Assembly: GCA_964438735.1 (NCBI GenBank)
Contig: CAYTLW010000080.1
Span: 1 to 35,946 of the forward strand
Reading direction: 5' to 3'
Length of the DNA stretch: 35,946 nucleotides
From: CAYTLW01 sp964438735
Lineage (GTDB): Bacteria > Myxococcota_A > UBA9042
Under the pieces are notes generated by a model, which saw only the letters and a program-made list of their open reading frames with translations, was not told where the DNA came from and searched no databases. The translations under genes were made by a program, and so were the position numbers. Each line of letters starts with the position of its first letter. Position 1 is the first letter of the stretch. Shown piece by piece: positions 8,050 to 16,573 of this stretch.

Positions 8050-9089
8050 CCGAACTGCTGGACCAGGCCCCCTATGGCGCCCGTGAGGACGGGCGACTGC
8101 TGGCCGAGTTGAACGCGCTGACCGCCCACCACCGGGCGGGTTGTCCAGCCTACGCACAAATCGCTGCGGAGGGTCCTGCCGAGCGCATCGAAGAGCTGCC
8201 CTTGCTGCACGTCTCTGCGTTCAAGCATGTGGACCTGCGGACCGAAGCAGAAGACATCCGCCATCAGCGGACCCTGCTCTCATCGGCGACCTCGACCGGT
8301 GTGTCCAGTCGCATCGCCATGGATGCGCGCAGCTCAGCCCTGCAGAATCGCAGCGTGGTGAGCATTCTGGCCGATTTCGTCGGCGACAACCGGCGGCCGC
8401 TGTTGATCCTGGACAGTTCACGCTCCCTGCGCAGCCGCGGCCAGCTTTCTGCTCGCATCGCCGCAGCCATGGGCCTGCAGCCGCTGTCGAGCGAGTTGCG
8501 CCTGCTGCTTGGCGACGCCGGCGACGCCACGTCCATGAAGTGGGATGTGGTCCTGGACGTGCTGAAGGGCCATGACGAGCTGTTGGTCTTCGGCTTCACC
8601 TGGATCCTCTGGCTGGCCTGGGCGCGGGCGGACATACCCCAGCCGGTGCACGACGCGCTGGCCGGCAAGACGATCCACTTCGTGCACAGCGGCGGCTGGA
8701 AGAAGCTCGAAGAGGCGCGTGTCGATCGGCCGACCTTCGACAGCGCGTTGCTCGCCGGGCTCGCCGACGGCTCGCGCGTGGTCGACTACTACGGCCTGGT
8801 GGAGCAGGTGGGCATCATCTATCCGCTCTGCGAGCACGGCAGCCGGCACGTGCCGGTGTGGGCCGACGTGGTCGTGCGCGACCCGTGGAATCACGAGTCC
8901 ATGGCCGATGGCGTGGGCCAGCTGCAATTGCTCAACGCGCTGGCGCTCGGCGCGCCCTATCACTCCGTGCTGACCGAAGATATGGGCCGACTTCTACCCG
9001 GGCCGTGCCCTTGTGGCCGCTCGGGGCGTCGTTTTGAGCTGCAGGGGCGGATTCCCAGAGCCGAGGTGCGAGGCTGTGCCAATGTCTGA
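8046..9089 (+). CDS. LuxE-family acyl-protein synthetase
   Basis: A 347-residue protein that resembles LuxE acyl-protein synthetases, which activate a carboxylate with ATP and hand it to the LuxC reductase. Visible features are the nucleotide-binding-like SSATSTGVSSR, the FGFTWILW segment, SGGWKK, a YYGLVEQVG motif similar to the ANL adenine motif, and a C-terminal CPCGRSGRRFELQGR segment typical of the group. The TTG start overlaps the upstream stop (TTGA); no better start is visible. Its end overlaps the LuxC-like gene by 8 bp. LuxE and LuxC homologues that are not linked to luxAB occur in polysaccharide loci, as in RfbN of V. cholerae. Confidence 0.8.
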   Translation: MTELLDQAPYGAREDGRLLAELNALTAHHRAGCPAYAQIAAEGPAERIEELPLLHVSAFKHVDLRTEAEDIRHQRTLLSSATSTGVSSRIAMDARSSALQNRSVVSILADFVGDNRRPLLILDSSRSLRSRGQLSARIAAAMGLQPLSSELRLLLGDAGDATSMKWDVVLDVLKGHDELLVFGFTWILWLAWARADIPQPVHDALAGKTIHFVHSGGWKKLEEARVDRPTFDSALLAGLADGSRVVDYYGLVEQVGIIYPLCEHGSRHVPVWADVVVRDPWNHESMADGVGQLQLLNALALGAPYHSVLTEDMGRLLPGPCPCGRSGRRFELQGRIPRAEVRGCANV

Positions 9090-10269
9090 GCACCTGCACT
9101 GGTTCGGTGGCGATGTGGCAACCAAAGCGGTCGCCCTGCCCTTTGACCTGGAGGCGATCGTCGGTCAGTGGTCCGGCCTGCGCCGACGCATGGTGCGCGA
9201 TGTGCCGGCGGCTTTCAGTCGCGACGAGTGGGCCTACCTGGCCGCCTTCGTCGATGCGGTCGCCCTGCGAGCCGTCTATACCGATACATTCGGGCCCGCA
9301 CGCGAGCCCGAGAGCTGCACCGCATTGCTGCGCCCGCGCGGTCCCGTGGCCTTGTGGCTGCCCAATAACGTCAGCCTGCTCGGCCCGCTCACCCTGGTCC
9401 TGGTCTCGCTTACGGGCAATGCGCTTCGGATCAAGGCCGGCACGCGCTCGGATGACCTCTGCTCGGCGCTGGTGGACTGGCTGCTGCGCCATCTCGATGA
9501 GGGTCCCCTGCAGCGCTGGTTGAGCGAAGACGTGCAGGTCGCCGCCCTGGCGCGCACCGACCCGCGGCAGGCCCGATGGAGCGAAGAGGCGGCGGTGCGC
9601 ATGGTCTTCGGCTCTGATGCCGGCGCCGCCGCCGTGGCCGCCCTGCCCTGCGCACCGACGAGCGCCACCTTCGCTTTCGTCGACAAGCGATCCCTCTGCT
9701 GGGCCGAGGTTGGGGCGCTGGATGATGCGGCCCTGCGCACCCTGATCCGGGTCTTCACCATCTACGGACGGGCGGGCTGTACCTCCCCTTCGGAGCTGGT
9801 GCTCATCGACGGCGACGCCGCCGACTGCCAGGACATCGCCGCTCGGCTGCTGGCGCTATGGCCCGACGTCGTGCGCGCCGATGTGGACATGCACCTGGCG
9901 TCCGCCAACGTGCTCTCGGCCCAGGTGGCGCAGGCGCTGGGATGGCGCACCCATATGGCGCCGCGTCATGCGGCAGTCATCTGCGTCGGCTCGCACGGTC
10001 TGGAGTCGGTGCCCGGACACCTGACCCTGCCCATCAGCGCCGCGCCCCTGGACCAGGCCCTGGCCGGGTTGCCGGCCAATGTGCAGACCATCGGCCACCA
10101 GGTCATCGACCCAAGCGCCCGACGCTGGCAGGATGCGCTGGCGGCCAGTCAGGCGAAACGCTTCGTCCCGCTGGCGAGGATGCATCACTTCGGCCCCGTC
10201 TGGGATGGCGTGGCCTTCTGGCGTCAGCTCTTCGAGGAGGTCCAGGTGGAAGGCGAGGTGCGCCGGTGA
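9082..10269 (+). CDS. LuxC-family acyl-CoA/acyl-ACP reductase
   Basis: A 395-residue aldehyde-dehydrogenase-fold reductase of the LuxC family, expected to reduce the activated acyl group to the aldehyde with NADPH. The strongest mark is RAGCTSPSEL, containing the catalytic Cys in the CTSP motif that is characteristic of LuxC. The segment ALWLPNNVSLLGPLTLV with the downstream LRIKAGTRSD matches the dinucleotide-binding half. It is shorter than luminescence LuxC (about 480). The ATG at 9082 lies inside the end of the LuxE-like gene. Its stop TGA overlaps the GTG of the next gene. With the LuxE-like and ligase/ACP proteins it forms an acid-to-aldehyde module; no luxAB luciferase is present. Confidence 0.85.
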   Translation: MSEHLHWFGGDVATKAVALPFDLEAIVGQWSGLRRRMVRDVPAAFSRDEWAYLAAFVDAVALRAVYTDTFGPAREPESCTALLRPRGPVALWLPNNVSLLGPLTLVLVSLTGNALRIKAGTRSDDLCSALVDWLLRHLDEGPLQRWLSEDVQVAALARTDPRQARWSEEAAVRMVFGSDAGAAAVAALPCAPTSATFAFVDKRSLCWAEVGALDDAALRTLIRVFTIYGRAGCTSPSELVLIDGDAADCQDIAARLLALWPDVVRADVDMHLASANVLSAQVAQALGWRTHMAPRHAAVICVGSHGLESVPGHLTLPISAAPLDQALAGLPANVQTIGHQVIDPSARRWQDALAASQAKRFVPLARMHHFGPVWDGVAFWRQLFEEVQVEGEVRR

Positions 10270-10967
10270 TTCGACAACACGACTTCAACGCCGAGTGGTG
10301 GGGCGCGCCGATCGGTATCGTCGCCGACGCCGAAGCCCTGTTGCGGGCGAGTCCTGCCGAGGTTTCGGCAGCTTGCAAGCGCTATGAGTGGGTCGAGCTT
10401 CGCTACCTCGACGACGCCGCCGTGGACCACGTGGCCCTGCTGGAGCGCGGCTTCTTTGCGGTGGATACGCAGATTCGATTCCGCGTCGGGCTGCCGCGCT
10501 TGCGTAGCACGCCCAGCCTCGAACGATTGCAGGTGCGTTTTGCCCATGAAGAGCCCTTCGACGTCGAGCCCGGAGACATCCTGCCCTTCGGCTCAGAGCG
10601 CTACGCCGCCCTGCCGGGGGCGACCGAAGAGAAGATGCGGGAGCGCTACGTCATGTGGAGCAAGGTGCTGTTGGAGCAGACGCCCGAGCGCTGCCTCCAG
10701 GTGCATATCGACGGCGTGGTGCAGGGGCATTTCCTGTCGCAAAGTCAGCAGGGACGCCTCAACCTCACCCTGGCCATGCTCCACCCGAACGCCACCTGCA
10801 GCGGGATGCTGCTCTTTCACAAGGCGTTGCTGGCGTACGCGGCCCAGGGCGAGCGCGTCGGACACGCCAGCTTTCGGGCCACCAATACCGCAGTGCTGAA
10901 CATCTACTCCAGCCTGGGCGCCCGGTTCTTGAAGCCCGAGTTGTTCTGGTTCCGGTTGCGCGGTTGA
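10266..10967 (+). CDS. GNAT-family N-acyltransferase (WecD-like)
   Basis: A 233-residue protein whose C-terminal half looks like a GNAT acyltransferase: beta strands VQGHFLSQ and RLNLTLAMLHP, then SFRATNTAVLNIYSSLGARF, which matches the N-x-x-A...Y-x-x-LGF end of the GNAT fold. The N-terminal half is divergent, as in the dTDP-sugar N-acetyltransferase WecD. The GTG start overlaps the upstream TGA (GTGA). It is the last gene of the operon and could transfer the acyl product to an amino sugar, which would fit a glycan-decoration pathway. It ends only 5 bp from the convergent transporter gene. Confidence 0.7.
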   Translation: MIRQHDFNAEWWGAPIGIVADAEALLRASPAEVSAACKRYEWVELRYLDDAAVDHVALLERGFFAVDTQIRFRVGLPRLRSTPSLERLQVRFAHEEPFDVEPGDILPFGSERYAALPGATEEKMRERYVMWSKVLLEQTPERCLQVHIDGVVQGHFLSQSQQGRLNLTLAMLHPNATCSGMLLFHKALLAYAAQGERVGHASFRATNTAVLNIYSSLGARFLKPELFWFRLRG

Positions 10968-10972
10968 GCGCG

Positions 10973-12325
10973 CTACTGCGGCAATTCGCGGCGTGTCTGG
11001 CGGGGGTCGATGCCGAAGAGCAGGAGCACCGCGGCCACCTGCAGGATGGCGCCAGCGACGTACAGCCCCGGGTAGTCGAACCAGGCGTCGAACCAGCCGG
11101 CGAGCCCCTGACCCAAGGACGTCGACACGCTCAAAAGCGCCATGTAGGCGGTGAACTGGGTCGCCGCGACCCGCGGCCAGGAGATGCCCATGAAGAGCGA
11201 GAACATGGCCACCGTGGCAAGGGATTGGAACAGCGGCTCGGCGTAGAGCAAGGCGATGCCGATGGCCTTGTTGCTCCACCACGGCTCCGCTGCGGCGAAG
11301 GCGATCCACAGGGCGCCGAGACCGAGCATGCCGAACGCGATCATGCGCTTGGCGCCGAAGCGATCGGCCAGGAAGCCGCCGATGACGGCGCCGGCCAGAC
11401 CGGGCACGTAGGCCCACCCTTCGAGTTGGCCGATGTAGGTCGGTTCGAAACCCAGGCGTTTGGTGTACAGAACCGCCGCGACGGTCGACAACACGCCAAC
11501 CGCCAACTTGGACGTCACCGCAAGGGCCACCCCCAACATGGTGCTGCGCAGTGAAAACGCGCGGAACAGGTCTTTGAACAGCGCCTTGACCACCTCGAAG
11601 GCCTCGCCAACCGCTGCACCGAATTCGCCTGCCTGGCGTGGCTCGGAGTGGAATGTTCCCCCGTCGTCCACAGACCCGTCGCTCGGTGGTGCCGGCCGGC
11701 CCAGCCCCCACCAGCTGTCGTCCGGACGCTCCCGCAGCAGCAAGGGCAGCATGAAGATGGCGCCCAGCACGACGACTTGCAGGATCAATGCACCCTGTAG
11801 CCCCGAGTACGCCACCAGGGCCGACATGCCGGCGCCGCCGGCGATCGTGCCGAGGTATTTCGAGGCGTACATCAGCCCGTTGACCCGCCCCCGTTCGGAC
11901 TCCTCGAGCAGGTCCACCGCCAGCGCGTCGACGGCCACGTCCTGGAGCGAATTGAAGACGTTATGCACGAAGACCAGGGCCCCCAGCAGGGCGACACCCG
12001 AGGTCAGATCGGTCACCGCGATCATCGCACCGATGGTCAGCGCCATGAGCGCTTGGGCCAGCAGGATCCACGGACGCCGACGGCCCATGGCGCGCTGGCC
12101 GACTGCGTCGATGACCGGCCCCCACAACCACTTGAAAGCCCAGGGCGCGGACGCCATGGCGAGCACGCCGCCGATCTCGCCGGTCGACAGACCCCTGCCC
12201 GCAAGAATCCACTTCAACGTGATGAAGACAAAGCCGAATGGGATGCCCTGGGCGACGTACAGCGCGCACAGGGTCAACAGCCGCAGGCGCGGACTGTCGA
12301 CGAGGGTCGCGGTGGGTCGGCTCAC
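10973..12325 (-). CDS. MFS transporter, AmpG-like
   Basis: A 450-residue inner-membrane protein with about 12 predicted transmembrane helices. The N-terminal stretch YVAQGIPFGFVFITLKWILAGRG, followed by APWAFKWLWGPVIDA and a GRRRPWILL loop, closely resembles AmpG muropeptide permeases and related PAT-family transporters. A GTG at 12325 is preferred because it overlaps the stop of the upstream hydrolase (GTGA), the same arrangement as at the previous gene junction; a TTG at 12343 is an alternative. The large central cytoplasmic loop (residues about 205-260) is Gly/Pro/Asp-rich. The exact substrate is not clear: AmpG proper imports anhydromuropeptides, but no recycling enzymes are nearby. Confidence 0.75.
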   Translation of the reverse strand: MSRPTATLVDSPRLRLLTLCALYVAQGIPFGFVFITLKWILAGRGLSTGEIGGVLAMASAPWAFKWLWGPVIDAVGQRAMGRRRPWILLAQALMALTIGAMIAVTDLTSGVALLGALVFVHNVFNSLQDVAVDALAVDLLEESERGRVNGLMYASKYLGTIAGGAGMSALVAYSGLQGALILQVVVLGAIFMLPLLLRERPDDSWWGLGRPAPPSDGSVDDGGTFHSEPRQAGEFGAAVGEAFEVVKALFKDLFRAFSLRSTMLGVALAVTSKLAVGVLSTVAAVLYTKRLGFEPTYIGQLEGWAYVPGLAGAVIGGFLADRFGAKRMIAFGMLGLGALWIAFAAAEPWWSNKAIGIALLYAEPLFQSLATVAMFSLFMGISWPRVAATQFTAYMALLSVSTSLGQGLAGWFDAWFDYPGLYVAGAILQVAAVLLLFGIDPRQTRRELPQ

Positions 12326-13137
12326 AGTCGCTCCGTCAGCCAAGAGGCTACACCGTCAGGATCGTCGGCATGCAGCCAGTGCCCGGCTCGGGCCAGGGTG
12401 GTGTGTTCGATGATGCCACGTCGGTGCAGAAGATCGAGCCGCGCCACATCGTCGGCCTGCCAGTGATCACCCTGCCCCGCCCGTAAGAGGTGAATCGCGA
12501 AGCCGCGAGCCGCATCTTCGAAGAGCGGCCACAGGTCATGCGCGAAGAAATCCGCCAGCAGAATCTGCACCACGTCCAGGTTGAATCTCCAGTGAAAGCG
12601 CCCGTCCATGCGCCGCAGATTGGTCGCCATCCAGCCCAGCAGGCGGGGCTCGTATCCTCTGGCCGCCAGGACGTCCAGCACCACCGCGCGCTCGGGCACA
12701 GGCATGGGTATCTCTGCCAGTACGGAGACCAGGCGCTCCACGTCGGTGACGGGCGCGCCTTCCTGCCCGGCTATCCGACCGCCCGGCGGCGAGTCCAGGA
12801 CCAGCACCCGGTCCACGAGCAGATGATCCCGGGCACAACACAGGGCCACGCGGGCGCCGAAACTGTGGCCGATGATCGCCTTGGGTACGCCCACCACCTC
12901 GACCAGCGCGGCCAGGTCACGGGCGCAGGCGTCGACCGTATGGGGCGGCGTGCACGGCTGGGAGTCGCCGTGACCACGCAGATCCACCAGCACCAGGCGC
13001 AGGTCCGGTCGGCGCTCCACCAGGGTGCGGGCGAAGAGGCGCCAGTTGCGACGCGAGCCGAGGATGCCATGTGCGACAAACACAGGCGCCCGGCCGCCGG
13101 CAGTCGCGCCGACGATGTCGTCAAAAGTCAGAATCAC
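12322..13137 (-). CDS. Alpha/beta-fold hydrolase
   Basis: A 271-residue alpha/beta hydrolase (YbfF-like esterase group). The oxyanion region is VFVAHGILGSRRNW, the nucleophile elbow is GHSFGARVAL with Ser, and the C-terminal AGHWLHADDP contains the catalytic His; a GQGDHW segment may supply the acid. The GTG start overlaps the selenoprotein stop (GTGA) and its own stop overlaps the transporter GTG. All three genes are thus likely to be one translationally coupled unit. There is no signal peptide, so it is cytoplasmic. Natural substrate unknown. Confidence 0.85.
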   Translation of the reverse strand: MILTFDDIVGATAGGRAPVFVAHGILGSRRNWRLFARTLVERRPDLRLVLVDLRGHGDSQPCTPPHTVDACARDLAALVEVVGVPKAIIGHSFGARVALCCARDHLLVDRVLVLDSPPGGRIAGQEGAPVTDVERLVSVLAEIPMPVPERAVVLDVLAARGYEPRLLGWMATNLRRMDGRFHWRFNLDVVQILLADFFAHDLWPLFEDAARGFAIHLLRAGQGDHWQADDVARLDLLHRRGIIEHTTLARAGHWLHADDPDGVASWLTERL

Positions 13138-13736
13138 GGCGTCGCGGCGGTGCCGATGGCGGTGACCAGATCGGCGATCCTGGGCCGCTCCGGGTAGGTC
13201 CTGCTCACATTGCGCCAGCGGATCCGCCGCGTGCGATCGATGACGAACGTTCCCGGCCAGGCGGTCTCGTTGACCCTGTCCTCCAATCCCCACGCCACGA
13301 TGGTTTTGCGGGTCGGATCGGCCAGCAGGGGGAAGGTCAGGCCAGGCTTCTTGGCCAGCGCCCGGGATCGATCCATGTCCATGCCGGAGATGGCCACCAG
13401 GTAGAGGTCGTTCTTCTTGAGGGTGGGCAGGTTCTTCTGCAGCTCGCCGAGCTGCTTGCGACAATGGCCTCACCAATCGCCGCGGTAGAAGACCACCACG
13501 GCGCTGCGATCGGCCAGCACCTTCTCCAGCGAAACGGTCTTGCCGGTGGTGGACGCCAGCTCAAAGTCCGGCGCCGCGGCGCCGACCTTCAACGCGTTCT
13601 CGATGCCGGGCGGCGGCGTCTTGCGCATCGGTTCGGGGGGATAGCCGGCGATACCCATGAACCAGCCGCAGCCGGTCAGGGAGATCGCCGCCAGCAGGGC
13701 CAGGAAGAAGGCGCTTGCAGTCTGTGCGGTGCTCAT
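13134..13736 (-). CDS. Peroxiredoxin-like selenoprotein, lipoprotein (UGA = Sec)
   Basis: The frame runs from ATG 13736 to a stop at 13134 with one internal TGA (13472-13470, codon 89). Around it the protein reads VVVFYRGDW-U-GHCRKQLGEL, so the UGA takes the place of the first Cys of a thioredoxin-type CxxC, giving U89-x-x-C92. AhpC/TSA and Prx-like families normally have FYRGDWCPYC here, and Sec versions of such proteins are known. Residues 1-22 form a lipoprotein signal (AAISLTGC). The APDFEL motif and a cis-Pro region (WPGTFVID) support the thioredoxin fold. Total 200 residues, a normal length only if UGA is read through. The predicted role is a membrane-anchored thiol or selenol peroxidase/reductase. 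Its stop overlaps the hydrolase start. Confidence 0.85.
13439..13472 (-). promoter_or_regulatory. UGA codon plus bacterial SECIS-like hairpin
   Basis: After the UGA (13472-13470) come 14 nt, then GCAGCUC (13455-13449), a GGC loop (13448-13446) and GAGCUGC (13445-13439). This is a perfect 7-bp stem with G as the first loop base, and the loop lies 22 nt from the UGA. These values fall within the rules for bacterial SECIS elements as I know them. Confidence 0.75.
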
Positions 13737-13825
13737 GGCGGCAAGGTACGCCGGTCGCCCTCCTCGCGGCAAGATGACCGGGCCAGACCATTGAGTTGGC
13801 GGTGGACATCGCGCCCCTGTCTGGC

Positions 13826-13840
13826 TATACCCCGCGCCCA
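13826..13840 (+). promoter_or_regulatory. Possible -10 element of udk; message may be leaderless
   Basis: TATACC (13826-13831) ends 8 nt before the udk ATG, and there is no ribosome binding site in between. If it is a -10 element, the transcript would begin at or near the start codon. No strong -35 is visible (GTGGAC at 18-bp spacing). Confidence 0.3.
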
Positions 13841-14556
13841 TGAAAAAGCTGGGCAAACCCCTGGTGATCGGCATCGCGGGCGGCACGGGATCGGGCAAGT
13901 CGACCATCGCCCGCCATATCGTGGCCCACTTCCGCGACGAGCAGGTCGGCCTGATTCAGCACGACTCCTACTATCGCGATCGACCGCAGTTGAGCGATGA
14001 GGAGCGGGCGGCGGTCAACTACGACCACCCGGACAGCCTCGAAAACAGCCTGCTCGTGGCGCATATCGACGAGCTGGTCGCCGGTCGGCCGGTCGAGCTG
14101 CCGATCTACGACTTCGTCAGTCACCGACGGCAGGTGCAGAAGACGTCGATGACGCCCCGGCCGATCCTCATCATCGAGGGCATTCTGCTCTTCGACGATT
14201 CGCGCCTGCTGGAGCGCTTCGATGTCAAGCTCTACGTCGACACGCCGGCGGACATCCGGATCCTGCGCCGCATTCGTCGGGATATCGACCGACGTGGACG
14301 TTCGTTCGAAGACGTGCGTCAGCAGTACTACTCCACGGTCCGACCCATGCACGAGGCCTTCGTTGAGCCCTCGCGCCGGCGCGCAGACCTGATCATCCCC
14401 GAGGGCGGCAGCAATCGGGTGGCCATCGGGGTCATCGTCGACAAGGTGCATCGCGAGCTGCAACGTCGGCAGCGATCCGCGGCCAGGCGAAGGCGCGCTC
14501 GGGATGCCAGTCGGCGGCGCAAGTCGGCTACAGAGTCGGCTGCAGAGTCGGAGTGA
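13840..14556 (+). CDS. udk: Uridine kinase
   Basis: A 238-residue uridine/cytidine kinase that phosphorylates uridine or cytidine to the monophosphate in pyrimidine salvage. It has the P-loop GIAGGTGSGKST near residue 11, a DSYYRD motif, NYDHPDS, PIYDFVSHRR and the IIEGILLF strand, all diagnostic of Udk. The length up to residue 205 is normal. A strongly basic C-terminal tail (RRQRSAARRRRARD...) is an addition and might bind nucleic acid or be disordered. Single gene, divergent from the selenoprotein operon and convergent with the glycosyltransferase (9-bp gap). Confidence 0.93.
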   Translation: MKKLGKPLVIGIAGGTGSGKSTIARHIVAHFRDEQVGLIQHDSYYRDRPQLSDEERAAVNYDHPDSLENSLLVAHIDELVAGRPVELPIYDFVSHRRQVQKTSMTPRPILIIEGILLFDDSRLLERFDVKLYVDTPADIRILRRIRRDIDRRGRSFEDVRQQYYSTVRPMHEAFVEPSRRRADLIIPEGGSNRVAIGVIVDKVHRELQRRQRSAARRRRARDASRRRKSATESAAESE

Positions 14557-14565
14557 TCCGGGGGT

Positions 14566-15546
14566 TCAGCTGGCCTCGTCGACCGCTGCGATGGGCTTGT
14601 TGTCGCTGTCGGCCGGATCGTCATCCACCAGCGCCTGGCGGATCACCACGCGGCTGCCCGCGCTCACCTCGCTGAGCAATCGGCTCATATACTCGCCGAC
14701 CACCGCCAGTCCGAGCAGATTCAGACCGCCGAAGAAGCCGATCACCATGATCAGGCTGGTCCAGCCGGCTTCGTAGTTGGTCACGAACAGCTTGTTGTAG
14801 CCGACGCGAACAATGAACCCAAACGATATCAACGAGATCAATATGCCGATGCCGACCAGCATCTGAAGCGGGATGCGGGTGTAGTTGATCACCAGGTTGG
14901 ACGCCAGGCGCACCAGCCCCGTCAGGCTGTAGTTGGACGCGCCATGCCTGCGCTCGTCGTGCCGAACCTGGATGTTGGTCACGTTGCCCGTCGTCTGCAG
15001 GATCATGCCGGAGACGTAGGGGAAGACCGTATGTGTGGTCGCCAGGTGGTTGGCCACGCTGTCGCGCATCAGCCGGAAAGCAGAGGCCACGTAGCCCGGC
15101 GGCGGCTTGAAGACGGTCTTGAGGATCCAGCCCATGGCCACGCTGCCCAGGTTCTTGTGGGCGGCATGTTTGCGCGCCTCCGGTGCGGCGATGACGACGT
15201 CGTAATCCCCCAACGCCTCGACCAGCCGCGGGATCTCCTCGGGCGGATGCTGCAGGTCATCGTCCATGGTGACGACCAGGTGTCCTCGGGCGTGTCGGAA
15301 GCCGGTCAACAGCGCCTGGTGCTGGCCGTAGTTTCGAAAGTGCTGCACCAGCTTGATCCGCCGATCGTGCTGCCTGGCCGCGCGTACGACTTCGGCGGTC
15401 CGATCCGGTGAGCAGTCATCGACGCAGATGAGCTCCCAGGTCTGGTCCATCCTGTCGAACTGGGCCGACAGCCGCTCGAAGAGTTCCGGCAGGGCGGCCT
15501 CGCTGCGATAACAGGGGATGACGACGCTGAACGCGGGTCTGGCCAC
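14566..15546 (-). CDS. GT2 glycosyltransferase, GtrB/DPM1-like, membrane-anchored
   Basis: A 326-residue family-2 glycosyltransferase. The GT-A domain is residues 1-230 with FSVVIPCYRSE at the start, VDDCSPD, and the metal-binding TMDDDLQHPPEEI. Two transmembrane helices follow at about 232-256 and 266-292, as in GtrB and polyprenyl-phosphate glucose/mannose synthases. It should transfer a sugar from a nucleotide donor to polyprenyl phosphate or a related lipid at the inner membrane. The GTG at 15546 is used because the conserved N-terminal strand begins right after it. The SGNH gene ends 24 bp upstream, so they are likely co-transcribed. Confidence 0.88.
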   Translation of the reverse strand: MARPAFSVVIPCYRSEAALPELFERLSAQFDRMDQTWELICVDDCSPDRTAEVVRAARQHDRRIKLVQHFRNYGQHQALLTGFRHARGHLVVTMDDDLQHPPEEIPRLVEALGDYDVVIAAPEARKHAAHKNLGSVAMGWILKTVFKPPPGYVASAFRLMRDSVANHLATTHTVFPYVSGMILQTTGNVTNIQVRHDERRHGASNYSLTGLVRLASNLVINYTRIPLQMLVGIGILISLISFGFIVRVGYNKLFVTNYEAGWTSLIMVIGFFGGLNLLGLAVVGEYMSRLLSEVSAGSRVVIRQALVDDDPADSDNKPIAAVDEAS

Positions 15547-15570
15547 TTGACGTCCTCGCGTGGGTCAGGG

Positions 15571-16467
15571 CTACAGGTCGTCCAGGGGACTGCCCACGTG
15601 CTGCCGGCGACGCAGCAGCCTCAGCAGGCGCGGCTTGATACGATCGAAGACCACCTGCGCGCCGTATTGGGTCATGTGGTAGCCGTCTTTGAGTCGACGG
15701 GGGCGAATGCGTTCGTCCTGTTCGAAGAGGAAGAGGCTGTCGCCGCTGCTGGACATGGCGTGCCCGCAGGCGCTGTCGCGCACACCCTGGATCTGCATGC
15801 GGCGGATGCGCACCAGGCGCTCCTGCAGGCTGCGCCAGCGCACGTCCGCCGGCGTCAACATGATGACGTCGGGCACACCGCGCATACACAGCTCATTGAC
15901 CAATTCGGTGACCCGGCCGCGGTAGATCGAGCGCCACTCCGAGTGATTCCAGTGGCGCCACTTGTTGCCCGGCGGGTTGCGCTCGTTGGGTCGCAGCCAG
16001 ATGCCCTGCGGGTCGTTCACGCCCACATAGACGATGACCGCCAGCGTGTGCTTGTCGATGGGCAGGTTGTCCAGCTGACCGATCCAGTCGTGGTAGTCCA
16101 GCCGCGACAACCCGCTGGCCGACTTGCCTACGCGTCGGGCGACGAATCCATGGCGAACCAGGTTGTTGACGAAGACCCGGCCCATCATGCCGCGGACTGA
16201 CGACGAACCCATGACGACGATCTTGTTGCGCGGCTGGCGGCGCACCTTCTTGCCGCGATGTTCGTGCTCATCGGCCTTGAGCGCGGCGCCGGCGCGGCCG
16301 ATCTCATTGAGCTTCTCGTCGATGTCATCCTGCGCGGTCACCGCTTGGGGCGGCGGCACGTTGGCATTTCCCGCCGCCTGCGCGGGTGCAGCCACGCATG
16401 AGAGCGCCAGCAGCGCGATCGAGACCGCGTGTGGGATGCATGGCAGGCGTCGGGAGCGTGGCGTCAT
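15571..16467 (-). CDS. Exported SGNH/GDSL hydrolase (DUF459-like)
   Basis: A 298-residue protein with a signal peptide (residues 1-31, ...CVAAPAQAA). The SGNH-hydrolase blocks are all readable: KIVVMGSSSVRGMMG (nucleophile Ser), YVGVNDPQG (Asn block) and DGYHMTQYGAQ (catalytic Asp and His). The arrangement is like that of DUF459 proteins linked to O-acetyl or acyl modification of envelope glycans. It is exported to the periplasm or beyond. It precedes the GT2 gene by 24 bp, which suggests a shared job in envelope glycan modification (inference). Confidence 0.8.
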   Translation of the reverse strand: MTPRSRRLPCIPHAVSIALLALSCVAAPAQAAGNANVPPPQAVTAQDDIDEKLNEIGRAGAALKADEHEHRGKKVRRQPRNKIVVMGSSSVRGMMGRVFVNNLVRHGFVARRVGKSASGLSRLDYHDWIGQLDNLPIDKHTLAVIVYVGVNDPQGIWLRPNERNPPGNKWRHWNHSEWRSIYRGRVTELVNELCMRGVPDVIMLTPADVRWRSLQERLVRIRRMQIQGVRDSACGHAMSSSGDSLFLFEQDERIRPRRLKDGYHMTQYGAQVVFDRIKPRLLRLLRRRQHVGSPLDDL

Positions 16468-16573
16468 GTCGGTTCAAGCGGGTCTGCAATGAGAGGGACA
16501 TCGCTCTGGCACGGCAGCGTAGCACGATCATCTGGCACGCGCCGTTTTGTATTGTTTGTCTCGGACGAGCCAC

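Noticed and set aside
8046..10269. Bioluminescence (lux) operon because of LuxE and LuxC homologues
   Set aside because: No luxA/luxB luciferase or luxD in the window; the ACP, ligase, Fe-ADH and GNAT neighbours point to a glycan side-chain pathway.
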